NCBI RefSeq assembly: GCF_023349125.1
Contig: NZ_JAKIKT010000001.1
Location: forward strand, 310,001 to 374,000
DNA length: 64,000 nucleotides
Reading direction: 5' to 3'
Source: Shewanella corallii
GTDB lineage: Bacteria; Pseudomonadota; Gammaproteobacteria; Enterobacterales; Shewanellaceae
Shown: piece after piece, positions 16,507-25,666 of the stretch
Numbering within the stretch: position 1 is the stretch's first letter
Layout: each line of letters begins with the position of its first letter
Notes under the pieces: model-generated
Told to the model about the DNA's origin: nothing
Databases searched by the model: none
Seen by the model: the letters and a program-made list of their open reading frames with translations, nothing else
Position numbers and translations under genes: made by a program

Positions 16507-16539
16507 GGCGGTCCGCCCGGGCCGCCTTTTTTCTTTTTT
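16507..16539 (+). terminator. Terminator of the fap-like operon
   Basis: GC-rich stem GGCGG / CCGCC followed by TTTTTTCTTTTTT. It lies 49 bases after the exporter gene and just before the convergent LysR gene. Confidence 0.75.
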
Positions 16540-16543
16540 ACAA

Positions 16544-17455
16544 TCAGAACATCAAGGCTTGAGCGGCTTCCTGACTGTTAAAGCGCTTGGTAAAGAAATC
16601 CAGAAATACGCTGATATTGGTCGCCAGTTGTCGGCGGCTGGAGTAAACACCGTAAACCTTGAACGGCTCGATAGGCCATTCCTGCAAAATGGGAACCAAA
16701 CTACCTCTGGCTATTTCATTTTTGCAGCTGGATGAAGACAACATGGCGATACCAAAATCGTCCATGGCCAGCTGTTTAACCATCACAGCGCTGTTAACTC
16801 TGACTTTGCGCTGAAAGTTCACCATAGTCTTGCGACTGCCCTTACCCAGCGGCCAAATTGGTGCGCTGCGGGAGGTTCCCAGCAATATTCCATGATGTCC
16901 GGCCAGTTCCTTGGGAGTGGCCGGAGTGCCTTTATTCTTCAGGTATCCCGGGCTTGCTACCAGAATTGGCTGACGCTCAAACAGCAGCCTTGCAACGAGG
17001 TCGGATGACTGAAGGGGTCCATATTTGATTGCAATGTCGTATCCTTCCCCCACCAAACCGACGTCATTGTCGGTAAATTGAACATCCAGTTGAATATTTG
17101 GGTAAAGTCGCATAAATCCACTGCACAGGCTGGCAATGGTTTCCTGACTGAAAGAGACAGGTACCGCCACCCGCAATGAACCTGATACGTCATTGTGAGT
17201 GTTTTCTATGGTTGCCTTGGCGGCCTCCACTTCGTGGCAGATGGTTTCGCAATGTTGGAAAAACAGCGCGCCCACTTGAGTCAGGCTCAGGTGGCGGGTG
17301 TTTCGTTGTAATAATCGGACCCCAAGCTGCTCTTCCAGTTGGGCGACTTTGCGACTTATGGTGGATTTAGGCATACCGGTTTCCCGTGCTGCCTGAGAGA
17401 AGCCCTTGGCCCTGACCACGGCTGCGAACAGCATCATACCGTTCAAATCTGGCAT
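16544..17455 (-). CDS. LysR family transcriptional regulator
   Basis: The 303-residue product has the winged helix-turn-helix at the N-terminus (FSQAARETGMPKSTISRKVAQLEEQLG), followed by a periplasmic-binding-fold effector domain with SGSLRVAVPVSF. It belongs to the large branch with the KSTISRKVAQLE recognition helix. It is divergent from the carboxylase gene with a 120-base gap, the usual arrangement for a LysR regulator and its target, but fatty-acid control is only an inference. Its gene ends within the T-run of the fap-like operon terminator. Confidence 0.9.
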   Translation of the reverse strand: MPDLNGMMLFAAVVRAKGFSQAARETGMPKSTISRKVAQLEEQLGVRLLQRNTRHLSLTQVGALFFQHCETICHEVEAAKATIENTHNDVSGSLRVAVPVSFSQETIASLCSGFMRLYPNIQLDVQFTDNDVGLVGEGYDIAIKYGPLQSSDLVARLLFERQPILVASPGYLKNKGTPATPKELAGHHGILLGTSRSAPIWPLGKGSRKTMVNFQRKVRVNSAVMVKQLAMDDFGIAMLSSSSCKNEIARGSLVPILQEWPIEPFKVYGVYSSRRQLATNISVFLDFFTKRFNSQEAAQALMF

Positions 17456-17510
17456 GTTTTACTCACTGTCTCAAATATGGAACAAAGCGTCCAAGGCAGT
17501 TTAATGGTAT

Positions 17511-17536
17511 TTGACTTAATAACAAAGTTATATTTA
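17511..17536 (+). promoter_or_regulatory. Candidate promoter/operator in front of the carboxylase gene
   Basis: TTGACT at 17511 could be a -35 element, with TATTTA-like sequence downstream at imperfect spacing. The dyad ATAAC-AAA-GTTAT (17519-17531) lies between them and could be a LysR-type site shared with the divergent gene. Confidence 0.3.
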
Positions 17537-17575
17537 TTGGCTAAAAATTTCAGAGGCTAAGCAGAGGATCTTTAG

Positions 17576-20500
17576 ATGACCAGCAATAATCAGCCCGCTA
17601 ACACGACTCAAGCAGTGACTGCCGATCCGCTTTTTTTACAAGCTGAGCACCTGGCAAAAGATTTTTCTCTGTTTCCGGAACACAGCAAGCAGAGCTTATC
17701 AGACGAGATCCATGGGCTGCTGGATGACGACGCTATCCAGACCAACCTCAAAGACCTGGCGAGCCTGGATGTAGATGGTTATGTCGCCAAGGTGATTCAA
17801 CCGACTCAGGATAAAAACCGTCCCGGCGCCAAGCGCATTATTGCCGACCTGAAAGGCAAAGCGATCCGCGAGACCCACAATGGTCCATTTTACAGTGCTG
17901 AAGTTGAACTGAACTTCGGCTCCCGCACCCGTCGCGTGGGCTTTATCGCCCAGGAACGCAGCACCGCCAACGGTGCCTGGATGCCAGAACATCATATGGC
18001 TTGCTGCCAGGCCATTCGCCTGTTCGCCGAGCTGTCCATGCCTATCATCTTCCTGATTGACACACCCGGGGCAGATGCAGGCGAAGTCGCCAATAGCCAC
18101 AACCAGGCGCACTCTATTTCCAAGGCCATTGCCGAGAGTGCCAACGTTGACGTACCTACTGTCGGTATTGTTATCGGTGCCGGTTACTCCGGTGGTGCGA
18201 TTCCTCTGGCTGCGGCCAACATTTTGCTGTCTTTGCGTGACGGTATCTTTAACACCATTCAGCCTCAGGGCCTGCAGAGCATTGCCCGTAAATACAACCT
18301 GTCCTGGCAGGAGTGTGCCAAGTCTGTAGGTGTATCTCCTGAAGAGCTGTACACCGCTGGTTGTATCGACGGCATCATTGACTTCTCGCCTTCTGACCGT
18401 GACGAGCGTCAGCACAACCTGCGTCGTGCCATCATCTCCTCTATTGAGGCGGTTGAACGCGCTGCGGTTAAGTTCGTTAAAGAGTCCAAAGATCTGCGTG
18501 AACACTATGACCGCTCTCTGGACCGTTTCCTGAACCCATCTTCAGGTTTGAAGTCGCTTGAGCATCACGCTGAACTGGCGGTTGCCAGCAGCCCAACCAT
18601 GCACCTGAACCTGTTTGGCAGTGCCTATCGCTACCTGCGTTATCTGACGCTGCGCAGCCGTATCCACTCCATCTCTACTGAGCAGTATGGTCGTCTGTCC
18701 CGCGTGAGTGTGCCTGAAGGTGACCTGAAAGCCCGTATTCAGCAAGAGCAGGACAGAGTGTTCCAGACCTGGCTGGCAAGTCCGGACAAGCTGGTTTACG
18801 ACGATGAGCTGAACAAGCTGTGGGGCAACTTTATTGCCAAGCGTGATGAGATCAGCACTGAACGTAACATGCTGACCCGTCTGATCCTGGGTGAACCAAA
18901 AGAGAACTACAAGAAGGCGCGTAAGGCGCTGATGTTCAACATTGGTTGGTCCCTGTACCACCGTTGGAAGAGCAATGCTGCCAACAACTTCAAAGGCCTG
19001 ATCCAGTATCTGGAAAATCTGCCTGCCGAAGTGACTCAGAAGCCATGGCCTGAACTGAACGAAATGACAGTGCTGGATGTGGTGGTTAACGAAGAACTGC
19101 GCGAAGATTTTATCTGGCAGTGCTACAACATTCTTATCTTTAACGCCCTGTACGATAACGTTGTGGTGAACCTGGCCTCTATCGCCAAGGAAGCCATGAT
19201 GACCAAGAGTCTGTCCCGTGCGTCTGTAGACAGCCTGCTGCACACCTCTATCGACAAGGCCCTGTCGACTCAGGATGTGGCTAACGATAAGAGCAAGTTC
19301 TACAAGTGGCTGAAGTACTTTATGGGTCAGTCCAACCGTGCCGAGTTGTTGGTGCGCGTAGAGCAGTGGAAGAGTGTGGGCTTCCCACAGCTGAACAACT
19401 CGCTGTTCGTTATTCTGACTTACTTCTTTGAGCGTCTGCTGCCTGAGTACTTCGACAGTGAAGAAGACTCTACTCAGTACACAGGTGCCATCAACCCAGT
19501 GCGTATCGGTCGTCGTAAAGACTTCTGGAACCGTCTGACCATGGGTTATCAGGATCTGCTGATCCAAAAGGTGCTGCGCGATGTTAAGCAGACCGGCACC
19601 ATGACCTGGGAAAACATCATCAGCAAGTTCTTCACTCAGTTCGATGAAGTTGAAGCGGATAAGATGTCAGCTAACCTGTTGAACTTCCCTGGTTTCCGTC
19701 TGTCTATCGAAGACGCGCTGGACAAGGGCATTCGTCCATGTGGTTTGATTACCGGTATCGCTGACTTCAACCGTGACGGCAAGAAGATCAAAGTGGGTGT
19801 TGCTGTATCCAACACGGCCTTCCAGGCTGGTGCCTTCGATATGGCGAGTGCCGAGAAGTTCTCAGCCCTGCTGATTGAGTGTGCCAAGCGTAAGCTGCCG
19901 GTTATATGCTTTATCAGCTCAGGTGGTATGCAGACCAAAGAGGGCGCGGCGGCACTCTTCTCCATGGCTGTGGTTAACGACCGTATTACCCGCTTTATCC
20001 GTGATAACGAACTGCCTGTATTGATGTTCGGTTTCGGTGACTGTACCGGTGGTGCTCAGGCGTCATTTGTGACTCACCCTCTGGTGCAGACCTACTACCT
20101 GTCCGGTACCAATATGCCGTTTGCCGGTCAAATGGTGGTACCTGCTTACCTGCCATCCACCTCTACCTTGTCCAACTATCTGTCCAAGGTGCCGGGTGCG
20201 ATGAATGGTATGGTACACAACCCATTCAGTGAGACTCTGGATTCTCAGCTGGCCAGCATCGATCCTCTGATGCCAATGCCAACTCAGAACATCGACGATG
20301 TGATTGGCAGCGCCCTGTCTACTCTGGTGCCAGAGATGCAGCTGGAAGATGAAGAGCTGGTTCAGGATGACCCTCGTGCCCTGATGAAGCCTATCGACAA
20401 GGTGCTGGTACATGCCCGTGGCTGTACTGCGGTGAAACTGATCCGCAAAGCCCATGATAACGACATCAATGTGGTGCTGGTGGCCTCTGATCCTGATATG

Positions 20501-22129
20501 ACTGCCGTGCCTGCAGATATGCTGAAGGACAACGACAAGCTGGTGTGTCTGGGTGGTAACACCTCTGACGAATCTTACCTGAACGCCTACTCAGTGCTGA
20601 AAGTTGCCGAGTATGAGCAGGTTGATGCACTGCACCCAGGTATCGGCTTCCTGTCTGAGAGCCCGCAGTTTGCTGCGTTGTGTGTAAACAATGGCGTTAA
20701 CTTTGTTGGTCCAAGCGTACACTCCATGACCACCATGGGTAACAAGTCCAACGCTATTAAGACCTCTCAGGCCAACAATGTGCCCGTGGTACCGGGTTCT
20801 CACGGTATTTTGAGCAACGCCGAGCAAGCAGTGAACGTAGCCAACGAAATTGGTTACCCGGTGCTGCTGAAAGCGGTACAGGGCGGTGGCGGTAAAGGCA
20901 TCCAGGTGGTGCAGCGCCCTGAGGATATGATCCCACTGTTTATGAAGACCTCCACCGAAGCGGCGGCGGCATTCGGTAACGGTGACCTGTATCTGGAAAA
21001 ATATGTGACCTCTCTTCGTCACATTGAAGTCCAGTTGCTGCGTGACAAGTTCGGTAACACCAAGGTTCTGGGTCTGCGTGACTGTTCAGTGCAGCGTAAC
21101 AACCAGAAGGTAGTGGAAGAATCTGGTTCAACCATGCTGCCTGAAGAGCTGAAGCAGCAGGTGCTGGAATACACCCGTGCACTGGGTAACGCAGTAGATT
21201 ACATGGGCGCAGGTACTGTGGAGTTCATCTACAACCTGGATGCCAACGAAGTCTACTTTATGGAGATGAACACTCGTCTGCAGGTAGAGCACCCGGTAAC
21301 TGAAGCTACCTCTTGCATCGACATCGTCAGTGCCCAGTTCGATATCGCAGCTGGTCGCTCTATTGAGAAGCTGGAAGCTCAGGACAAGGGTTATGCCATC
21401 GAAGTACGTGTGACCGCTGAGAAGGCTGCGCTGGACAGCAACAACGTGCTGCAGCTGCTGCCTAATCCTGGCCTGATCACCGAGTACGTGATGCCAGAGC
21501 ATCCGGATGTTGAAATCATCTCCATTGCTGGTGAAGATAAAGAAGTATCGCCTTACTACGACAGTCTGATTGCCCAGATCATCATGACAGGTGAAAACCG
21601 TGAAGATACTGTGGCCAAGCTGCTGGCATACCTGGAAAGTGTGGTGATTAAGGGTATCTCTACCAACATCCCACTGCTGAAGCGTATCCTCAAGGACTCT
21701 ACTTTCAATGAAGGTGTGTACGATACCAACTACCTGCCACGTCTGATGGCAGAGCTGGATATCCCTGAGCTGATCGCTGAGATGGAAGCAGCCGCAGAGA
21801 CTCAGGCCGTAGATACTGCCTCCCTGCGTGTCGGTGAGAGTGACGAGCTGAAAGTACTGGCCCAGGGTGCAGGTATCTTCTATACCTCTCCGGCTCCGGG
21901 CGAAGCGGACTTCGTTAAGGAAGGTGACATAGTGACTGTTGACCAGACACTGGCGCTGACCGAAGCAATGAAGATGTTCTCCCAGGTGACCCTGGCAGGC
22001 TTCAACCGCAAAAACGCAGTACTGTACCCAGAGGATAAGAAATATCGCATCGAGCGTATTCTGAACTCCAATGGCCAACAGGTGTCTCAGGGGGACCTGC
22101 TGTTTGTAGTCTCTCCTGTTGAGGAGTAA
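17576..22129 (+). CDS. Multidomain biotin-dependent carboxylase (AccA/AccD-like, AccC and biotin carrier in one chain)
   Basis: The product has 1517 residues. An AccA-like carboxyltransferase half comes first (IGAGYSGGAIPLAAANILL near 199-215). A long region without recognised motifs follows (about 320-690). An AccD-like half lies at about 700-930 (CFISSGGMQTKEGAAALF). Biotin carboxylase spans about 938-1400, with the ATP loop GGGGKG near 1105 and EMNTRLQVEHPVTEA near 1230. A C-terminal biotinyl domain has EAMKM with the biotin Lys at 1466. Fusions of this length, called AccADC, are known from Shewanella relatives. It probably carboxylates acetyl-CoA or another acyl-CoA; the substrate is not readable. 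Codon use is strongly biased, suggesting high expression. Confidence 0.9.
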   Translation: MTSNNQPANTTQAVTADPLFLQAEHLAKDFSLFPEHSKQSLSDEIHGLLDDDAIQTNLKDLASLDVDGYVAKVIQPTQDKNRPGAKRIIADLKGKAIRETHNGPFYSAEVELNFGSRTRRVGFIAQERSTANGAWMPEHHMACCQAIRLFAELSMPIIFLIDTPGADAGEVANSHNQAHSISKAIAESANVDVPTVGIVIGAGYSGGAIPLAAANILLSLRDGIFNTIQPQGLQSIARKYNLSWQECAKSVGVSPEELYTAGCIDGIIDFSPSDRDERQHNLRRAIISSIEAVERAAVKFVKESKDLREHYDRSLDRFLNPSSGLKSLEHHAELAVASSPTMHLNLFGSAYRYLRYLTLRSRIHSISTEQYGRLSRVSVPEGDLKARIQQEQDRVFQTWLASPDKLVYDDELNKLWGNFIAKRDEISTERNMLTRLILGEPKENYKKARKALMFNIGWSLYHRWKSNAANNFKGLIQYLENLPAEVTQKPWPELNEMTVLDVVVNEELREDFIWQCYNILIFNALYDNVVVNLASIAKEAMMTKSLSRASVDSLLHTSIDKALSTQDVANDKSKFYKWLKYFMGQSNRAELLVRVEQWKSVGFPQLNNSLFVILTYFFERLLPEYFDSEEDSTQYTGAINPVRIGRRKDFWNRLTMGYQDLLIQKVLRDVKQTGTMTWENIISKFFTQFDEVEADKMSANLLNFPGFRLSIEDALDKGIRPCGLITGIADFNRDGKKIKVGVAVSNTAFQAGAFDMASAEKFSALLIECAKRKLPVICFISSGGMQTKEGAAALFSMAVVNDRITRFIRDNELPVLMFGFGDCTGGAQASFVTHPLVQTYYLSGTNMPFAGQMVVPAYLPSTSTLSNYLSKVPGAMNGMVHNPFSETLDSQLASIDPLMPMPTQNIDDVIGSALSTLVPEMQLEDEELVQDDPRALMKPIDKVLVHARGCTAVKLIRKAHDNDINVVLVASDPDMTAVPADMLKDNDKLVCLGGNTSDESYLNAYSVLKVAEYEQVDALHPGIGFLSESPQFAALCVNNGVNFVGPSVHSMTTMGNKSNAIKTSQANNVPVVPGSHGILSNAEQAVNVANEIGYPVLLKAVQGGGGKGIQVVQRPEDMIPLFMKTSTEAAAAFGNGDLYLEKYVTSLRHIEVQLLRDKFGNTKVLGLRDCSVQRNNQKVVEESGSTMLPEELKQQVLEYTRALGNAVDYMGAGTVEFIYNLDANEVYFMEMNTRLQVEHPVTEATSCIDIVSAQFDIAAGRSIEKLEAQDKGYAIEVRVTAEKAALDSNNVLQLLPNPGLITEYVMPEHPDVEIISIAGEDKEVSPYYDSLIAQIIMTGENREDTVAKLLAYLESVVIKGISTNIPLLKRILKDSTFNEGVYDTNYLPRLMAELDIPELIAEMEAAAETQAVDTASLRVGESDELKVLAQGAGIFYTSPAPGEADFVKEGDIVTVDQTLALTEAMKMFSQVTLAGFNRKNAVLYPEDKKYRIERILNSNGQQVSQGDLLFVVSPVEE

Positions 22130-22151
22130 TCGGCTGTAAGCTTTAACATCG

Positions 22152-22180
22152 AATACCCGCCAATTGGCGGGTATTTTTTT
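22152..22180 (+). terminator. Rho-independent terminator after the carboxylase gene
   Basis: Perfect 10-bp stem AATACCCGCC around AATT, followed by seven or more T. It lies 23 bases after the stop codon. Confidence 0.92.
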
Positions 22181-22276
22181 GCCTGTAAGTTATCTAGTCT
22201 GAGCCTGATATTAAGGGGTAACTGACTTACCACTATCTGCTGAAAGCTTCTAAGCTTAAGGAGGTCTACGCGCTGA

Positions 22277-22345
22277 ATGTTTTCGGGAGATAGAATTGAG
22301 CAGGTACATGCTTTTATGCCTGAGTCTGTTGTTACCATGGAGTGA
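22277..22345 (+). CDS. Possible 22-codon leader ORF overlapping the porin start
   Basis: A near-perfect ribosome site, AAGGAGGT (22258-22265), lies 11 bases before an ATG at 22277. This frame ends at TGA 22345, inside the porin coding region and in another frame. The porin itself starts at a weak TTG (22296). Ribosomes loading at the strong site could affect porin translation. Whether the peptide is made is unknown. Confidence 0.3.
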   Translation: MFSGDRIEQVHAFMPESVVTME

Positions 22346-23546
22346 GGTCGCGCTGGCGGAGCCTGATGTAAAGTTCAGTGGCTTTGGCAATATTGGGGTT
22401 ATTCATAACGATAGCAGGGTGCTCGGATTTCATCGGGACTACACCATGGAAGCCTCTGGCCATGGATGGAGTGCCAATGTTGACAGCATGATGGGATTGC
22501 AGCTCAACGCCCGATTTAACAATCATTTCGATGCCATGGTTCAGGTATTGCTGATGGACAGAGTCAGTGATGATCTGGAGGACGCTCTGGAATGGGCTTT
22601 TATACGTTACCAGCCCAATGAGCAATGGTCATTCCGAGCCGGAAGGCTGGGGCTGGATCTGTACATGCTGTCTGAATACAAGGATGTATCTTACGCTTAC
22701 CTGTGGGCTCGCCCAGTGCCTGAGTTTTACAGTGTTATCTCTTCAACTACCAGATATAACGGTCTGGATATCACCTATAGTCGCCACCTCAATGACTACA
22801 TGTTTGAAGCCAGGTTAGCCTACGGCAACAATAACTCAGATCTGGCTGGCGCAGATCAAACTGTCAATATAGAGCTGGATGCGATTGGCGCTCTAACCCT
22901 GAGCCTGTCTTCCCACGATTGGTTATGGCGGTTGGCTTTTGCCCGTTCGGATATCTCCGGTAACAACCCCGAAGCGGATGCGTTATTGAGTATGATAGAG
23001 TCCGTGCCGGCCACTCTTTGGCCCGCGGGCCGAAGCATAGCGGCTGACATTCGCTACAAAAATCGCATCTCTGAGTATTATGCCGCCGGAGCCAGATACG
23101 ATAGTGGTCACTGGCTTATTCAGTCCGAACTCGGCTATACAGATACCAACTGGCAGCCGCTACAACCCTATATCTCAGGGTATATCAGCATTGGTCGACG
23201 TGTTGAAGACTTCACCTTTTATGGTGTGTACGCGGGAGTCAGGCATACGGAGAATACTCCTGAAGTTGAGCCACCTCTGATACAGCCTTTTCTCCCCCCC
23301 GAGCAACAGATGCAGCTTTCAGCTCTGCATCAGGCCGCAGAACATGCATATCAGTCCAGTCGGCAGCAACAACATACATTCAGTGCAGGAGTGCGTTGGG
23401 ACTTCGCAGAGGATTTCGCCCTTAAATTACAGTGGGACTACGTCAATATCGGGGATCAGGGCAGTGCTCTGTGGGTTCGGGAAGCGCCTGAATCGCAGGA
23501 CCAAAGAGTGCAACTGTTTTCCATCAACCTGAGCTTTGTTTTTTAG
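22296..23546 (+). CDS. Outer-membrane porin-like beta-barrel protein (second module)
   Basis: The 416-residue product begins at TTG 22296 with GGGAGA 5 bases upstream. This start gives a signal peptide with a positive charge (MSRYMLLCLSLLLPW, cleavage after VALA); the next ATG (22308) would lose the Arg. The mature chain has alternating beta strands and ends with an amphipathic FSINLSFVF strand. FRAGRLGLDLYMLSEYKDVSYAYL resembles a segment of the porin at 489-1649. The next gene, a PstS-like protein, starts 2 bases after its stop. Substrate unknown. Confidence 0.75.
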   Translation: MSRYMLLCLSLLLPWSEVALAEPDVKFSGFGNIGVIHNDSRVLGFHRDYTMEASGHGWSANVDSMMGLQLNARFNNHFDAMVQVLLMDRVSDDLEDALEWAFIRYQPNEQWSFRAGRLGLDLYMLSEYKDVSYAYLWARPVPEFYSVISSTTRYNGLDITYSRHLNDYMFEARLAYGNNNSDLAGADQTVNIELDAIGALTLSLSSHDWLWRLAFARSDISGNNPEADALLSMIESVPATLWPAGRSIAADIRYKNRISEYYAAGARYDSGHWLIQSELGYTDTNWQPLQPYISGYISIGRRVEDFTFYGVYAGVRHTENTPEVEPPLIQPFLPPEQQMQLSALHQAAEHAYQSSRQQQHTFSAGVRWDFAEDFALKLQWDYVNIGDQGSALWVREAPESQDQRVQLFSINLSFVF

Positions 23547-23548
23547 CC

Positions 23549-23974
23549 ATGAAGAGACTATCAACACTACTGTTACTGTTGGTCATCATGCTTCCGGCTA
23601 GAGCGGAGGAGGGGCTCTGGGTGGTTGTAAATGCCGAAAGTAGCATTGAATCGCTGACTCACAATGAGCTGGTGGACATCTTTATGGGACGATATCGGAC
23701 CTTTCCCAATGGCAGATCCGTTACCGTCTACGAGAATGCCAGCGATCAGCAGGTTAGGGAGGCATTCTATCGTTCGCTGGTGAATCGCAATCTGGCGCAG
23801 GTTAATGCCTACTGGGCACGACTGCAGTTTTCCGGACGGGTACGTCAGCCGGAGGAGATACGTAATCTTGAATCACTGAGTGAGCGGATTGGCAGTACAC
23901 CATCGGCCATTAGCTTTGTTCGCAGTTCGGATGTAACGGAAAAGATGAAGGTGGTGCATCGCTTTGATCTTTAA
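23549..23974 (+). CDS. Periplasmic PstS-like protein (second module)
   Basis: The 141-residue product has a signal peptide (cleavage after ARA) and the short phosphate-binding-protein-like fold: VVVNAESSIESLTHNELVDIFMGRYRTFPNG, then FYRSLVNRN, YWARLQFSG and STPSAISFV. ELVDIFMGR plus the WxRLxFSG and S/T-P-x-A-I segments are shared in spirit with the protein at 92-502. It is translationally linked on both sides: 2 bases after the porin stop, and overlapping the GGDEF gene by 11 bases. A sensing role with the downstream cyclase is an inference. Confidence 0.75.
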   Translation: MKRLSTLLLLLVIMLPARAEEGLWVVVNAESSIESLTHNELVDIFMGRYRTFPNGRSVTVYENASDQQVREAFYRSLVNRNLAQVNAYWARLQFSGRVRQPEEIRNLESLSERIGSTPSAISFVRSSDVTEKMKVVHRFDL

Positions 23975-25553
23975 TCGCAAGCTGTATATCAAAGTAGCCC
24001 TGGTCATTGGTATCGGTGCTTTTATCGCAGCCGTAGTGGCCAGTGTGTTCTTTTATCTGGATACCAAGTTCAGGGCTGAGCAGCTTGCCACAAATCAGAT
24101 AAGCCAGTTGGCGCTTACGGTGGAAAGTACAGCCTCTGTTGCGCTTTATGTGCAGGACGCTGAGCTCGCGAAAGAGATAGTGCAGGGGTTGGAGATCAAT
24201 GATTTGGTCGCCGGTGCCATGTTGACCGAAGGGGATAAGGCATGGATGGGCAGCAGGGGTTTTGACCTGCAGGCCGCCGAGGTGATTCGGTTCGAGATTC
24301 ATCACCCATTTTTCAGCGACCAAACTCTGGGCAAACTCTTGCTGATGCCCAACCAGGCATATATCGATGAGAGGGCGACGCAGGGGGCGGTCAGTCAGGC
24401 CTGGGTATTGGCAATTCAGGCGTTGGCCATTGCTGTATTGGTGTCATTGTTAGTGCATAAAACCCTGACGGCTCCGCTTAATTTTCTCACTCAAAAAGTG
24501 GAGCAGATTGTCCCTGGAGCCAACGCCATGCTCACGGTGCCACGACGCCATGAGAAAGATGAAATCGGTTGCCTGGTACGTGGTATTAATACCCTGATCA
24601 ACAATCTGAACGAGTCTCTGGAACAGGAACGGGGCCTGAGGGCAAGGACTGAACAGCTGGAGCGCAAGTTCAGGTTGATCTTCGAAAAAGCCAGTGCCGG
24701 TATCTGCCTGGTCGACAGTAATAACGCCTTGCTGGAAGTGAATGAGGCCTTTTGCTTGCTCAGTGGCAGTCAAACCCGCAGTTGCCGCAGCACTCTGGTG
24801 GAATGGTTTGAGGAGCAGGCTGAGCTGGAAGAGTTCCTGCACAATTTCCGCAGCGATCCGTTCGCCAACCACGTGGAGATGGAGTTGCAACTCAGAACTG
24901 TGGATTCGGATATTCTCAAGTGGGTGCACTGCCTGTTCTCCAAAGTACAGGGACAGCAGGAGGGTGAAGAAACCATTTTGGAAGTGATGATGTACGACGT
25001 GACTGAACGCACCTATCGGGAGAGGATGATCCGGTTTGAGGCTGAGCATGACATGTTGACCCATCTGAAAAACCGCCGTGCCGGTGAACAGGTACTGAGA
25101 GAGTTGATGCGTCGGGCAGATCAGAATAATGCCATGATGGGCTTGCTGCTTATCGATCTCGACAGGTTTAAACCCGTCAATGATATCCACGGACATGAAG
25201 CTGGCGACGCCGTGCTTAAAGTGGTGGCCGAGCGCCTTGGAGCCCTGGGTGATGATGTGATGGTCGCGCGCTGGGGGGGCGATGAGTTTGTTATTGGCGT
25301 ACCCAGCGTCGACAAGGACTATACCCGCCTCAGAAGCCTGGCGAAAACGGCGCTGAGCAGTCTTTACCTGCCCATCGCCGTTAACGACGAGCTTGAATGT
25401 GAAATAGGTGCCAGCATAGGTATTGCTGTCTATCCCCATCACGGCAGTACGCTGGAGCAGATGCTTGAGTCTGCGGATATGGCCATGTACGAGGTTAAAC
25501 AACATGGTCGCGGCAACTTCAGATTTGGGCGGCTTTCAACAGGCGTAGCCTGA
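23964..25553 (+). CDS. Membrane-bound PAS-GGDEF diguanylate cyclase (second module)
   Basis: The 529-residue product starts at TTG 23964 within the upstream gene. It has a membrane segment at about 9-31, a short periplasmic domain, a second membrane segment near 153-172, a HAMP-like linker, a PAS domain (about 235-355), and a GGDEF domain. The signature RWGGDEF (438-442) is intact; there is no RxxD inhibitory site at the expected place, so product inhibition may be absent. No EAL domain is present, unlike the enzyme of the first module. It would make c-di-GMP in response to the periplasmic partner or a PAS ligand (inference). Confidence 0.88.
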   Translation: MIFNRKLYIKVALVIGIGAFIAAVVASVFFYLDTKFRAEQLATNQISQLALTVESTASVALYVQDAELAKEIVQGLEINDLVAGAMLTEGDKAWMGSRGFDLQAAEVIRFEIHHPFFSDQTLGKLLLMPNQAYIDERATQGAVSQAWVLAIQALAIAVLVSLLVHKTLTAPLNFLTQKVEQIVPGANAMLTVPRRHEKDEIGCLVRGINTLINNLNESLEQERGLRARTEQLERKFRLIFEKASAGICLVDSNNALLEVNEAFCLLSGSQTRSCRSTLVEWFEEQAELEEFLHNFRSDPFANHVEMELQLRTVDSDILKWVHCLFSKVQGQQEGEETILEVMMYDVTERTYRERMIRFEAEHDMLTHLKNRRAGEQVLRELMRRADQNNAMMGLLLIDLDRFKPVNDIHGHEAGDAVLKVVAERLGALGDDVMVARWGGDEFVIGVPSVDKDYTRLRSLAKTALSSLYLPIAVNDELECEIGASIGIAVYPHHGSTLEQMLESADMAMYEVKQHGRGNFRFGRLSTGVA

Positions 25554-25666
25554 AATAAAAATAGTGTGATGTATATCTCGCTTCAGCCAGCCTAACCCTC
25601 AAATTAAGTGTGGATTAATTTTGTTCAACTAGTTTCTCCGTGGGATTAAAATTCAGGAGGAATGTA

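Noticed and set aside
17699..18505. 268-codon minus-strand ORF, and others, opposite the carboxylase gene
   Set aside because: Strong codon bias on the plus strand leaves open frames on the other; none has start signals or recognisable domains.
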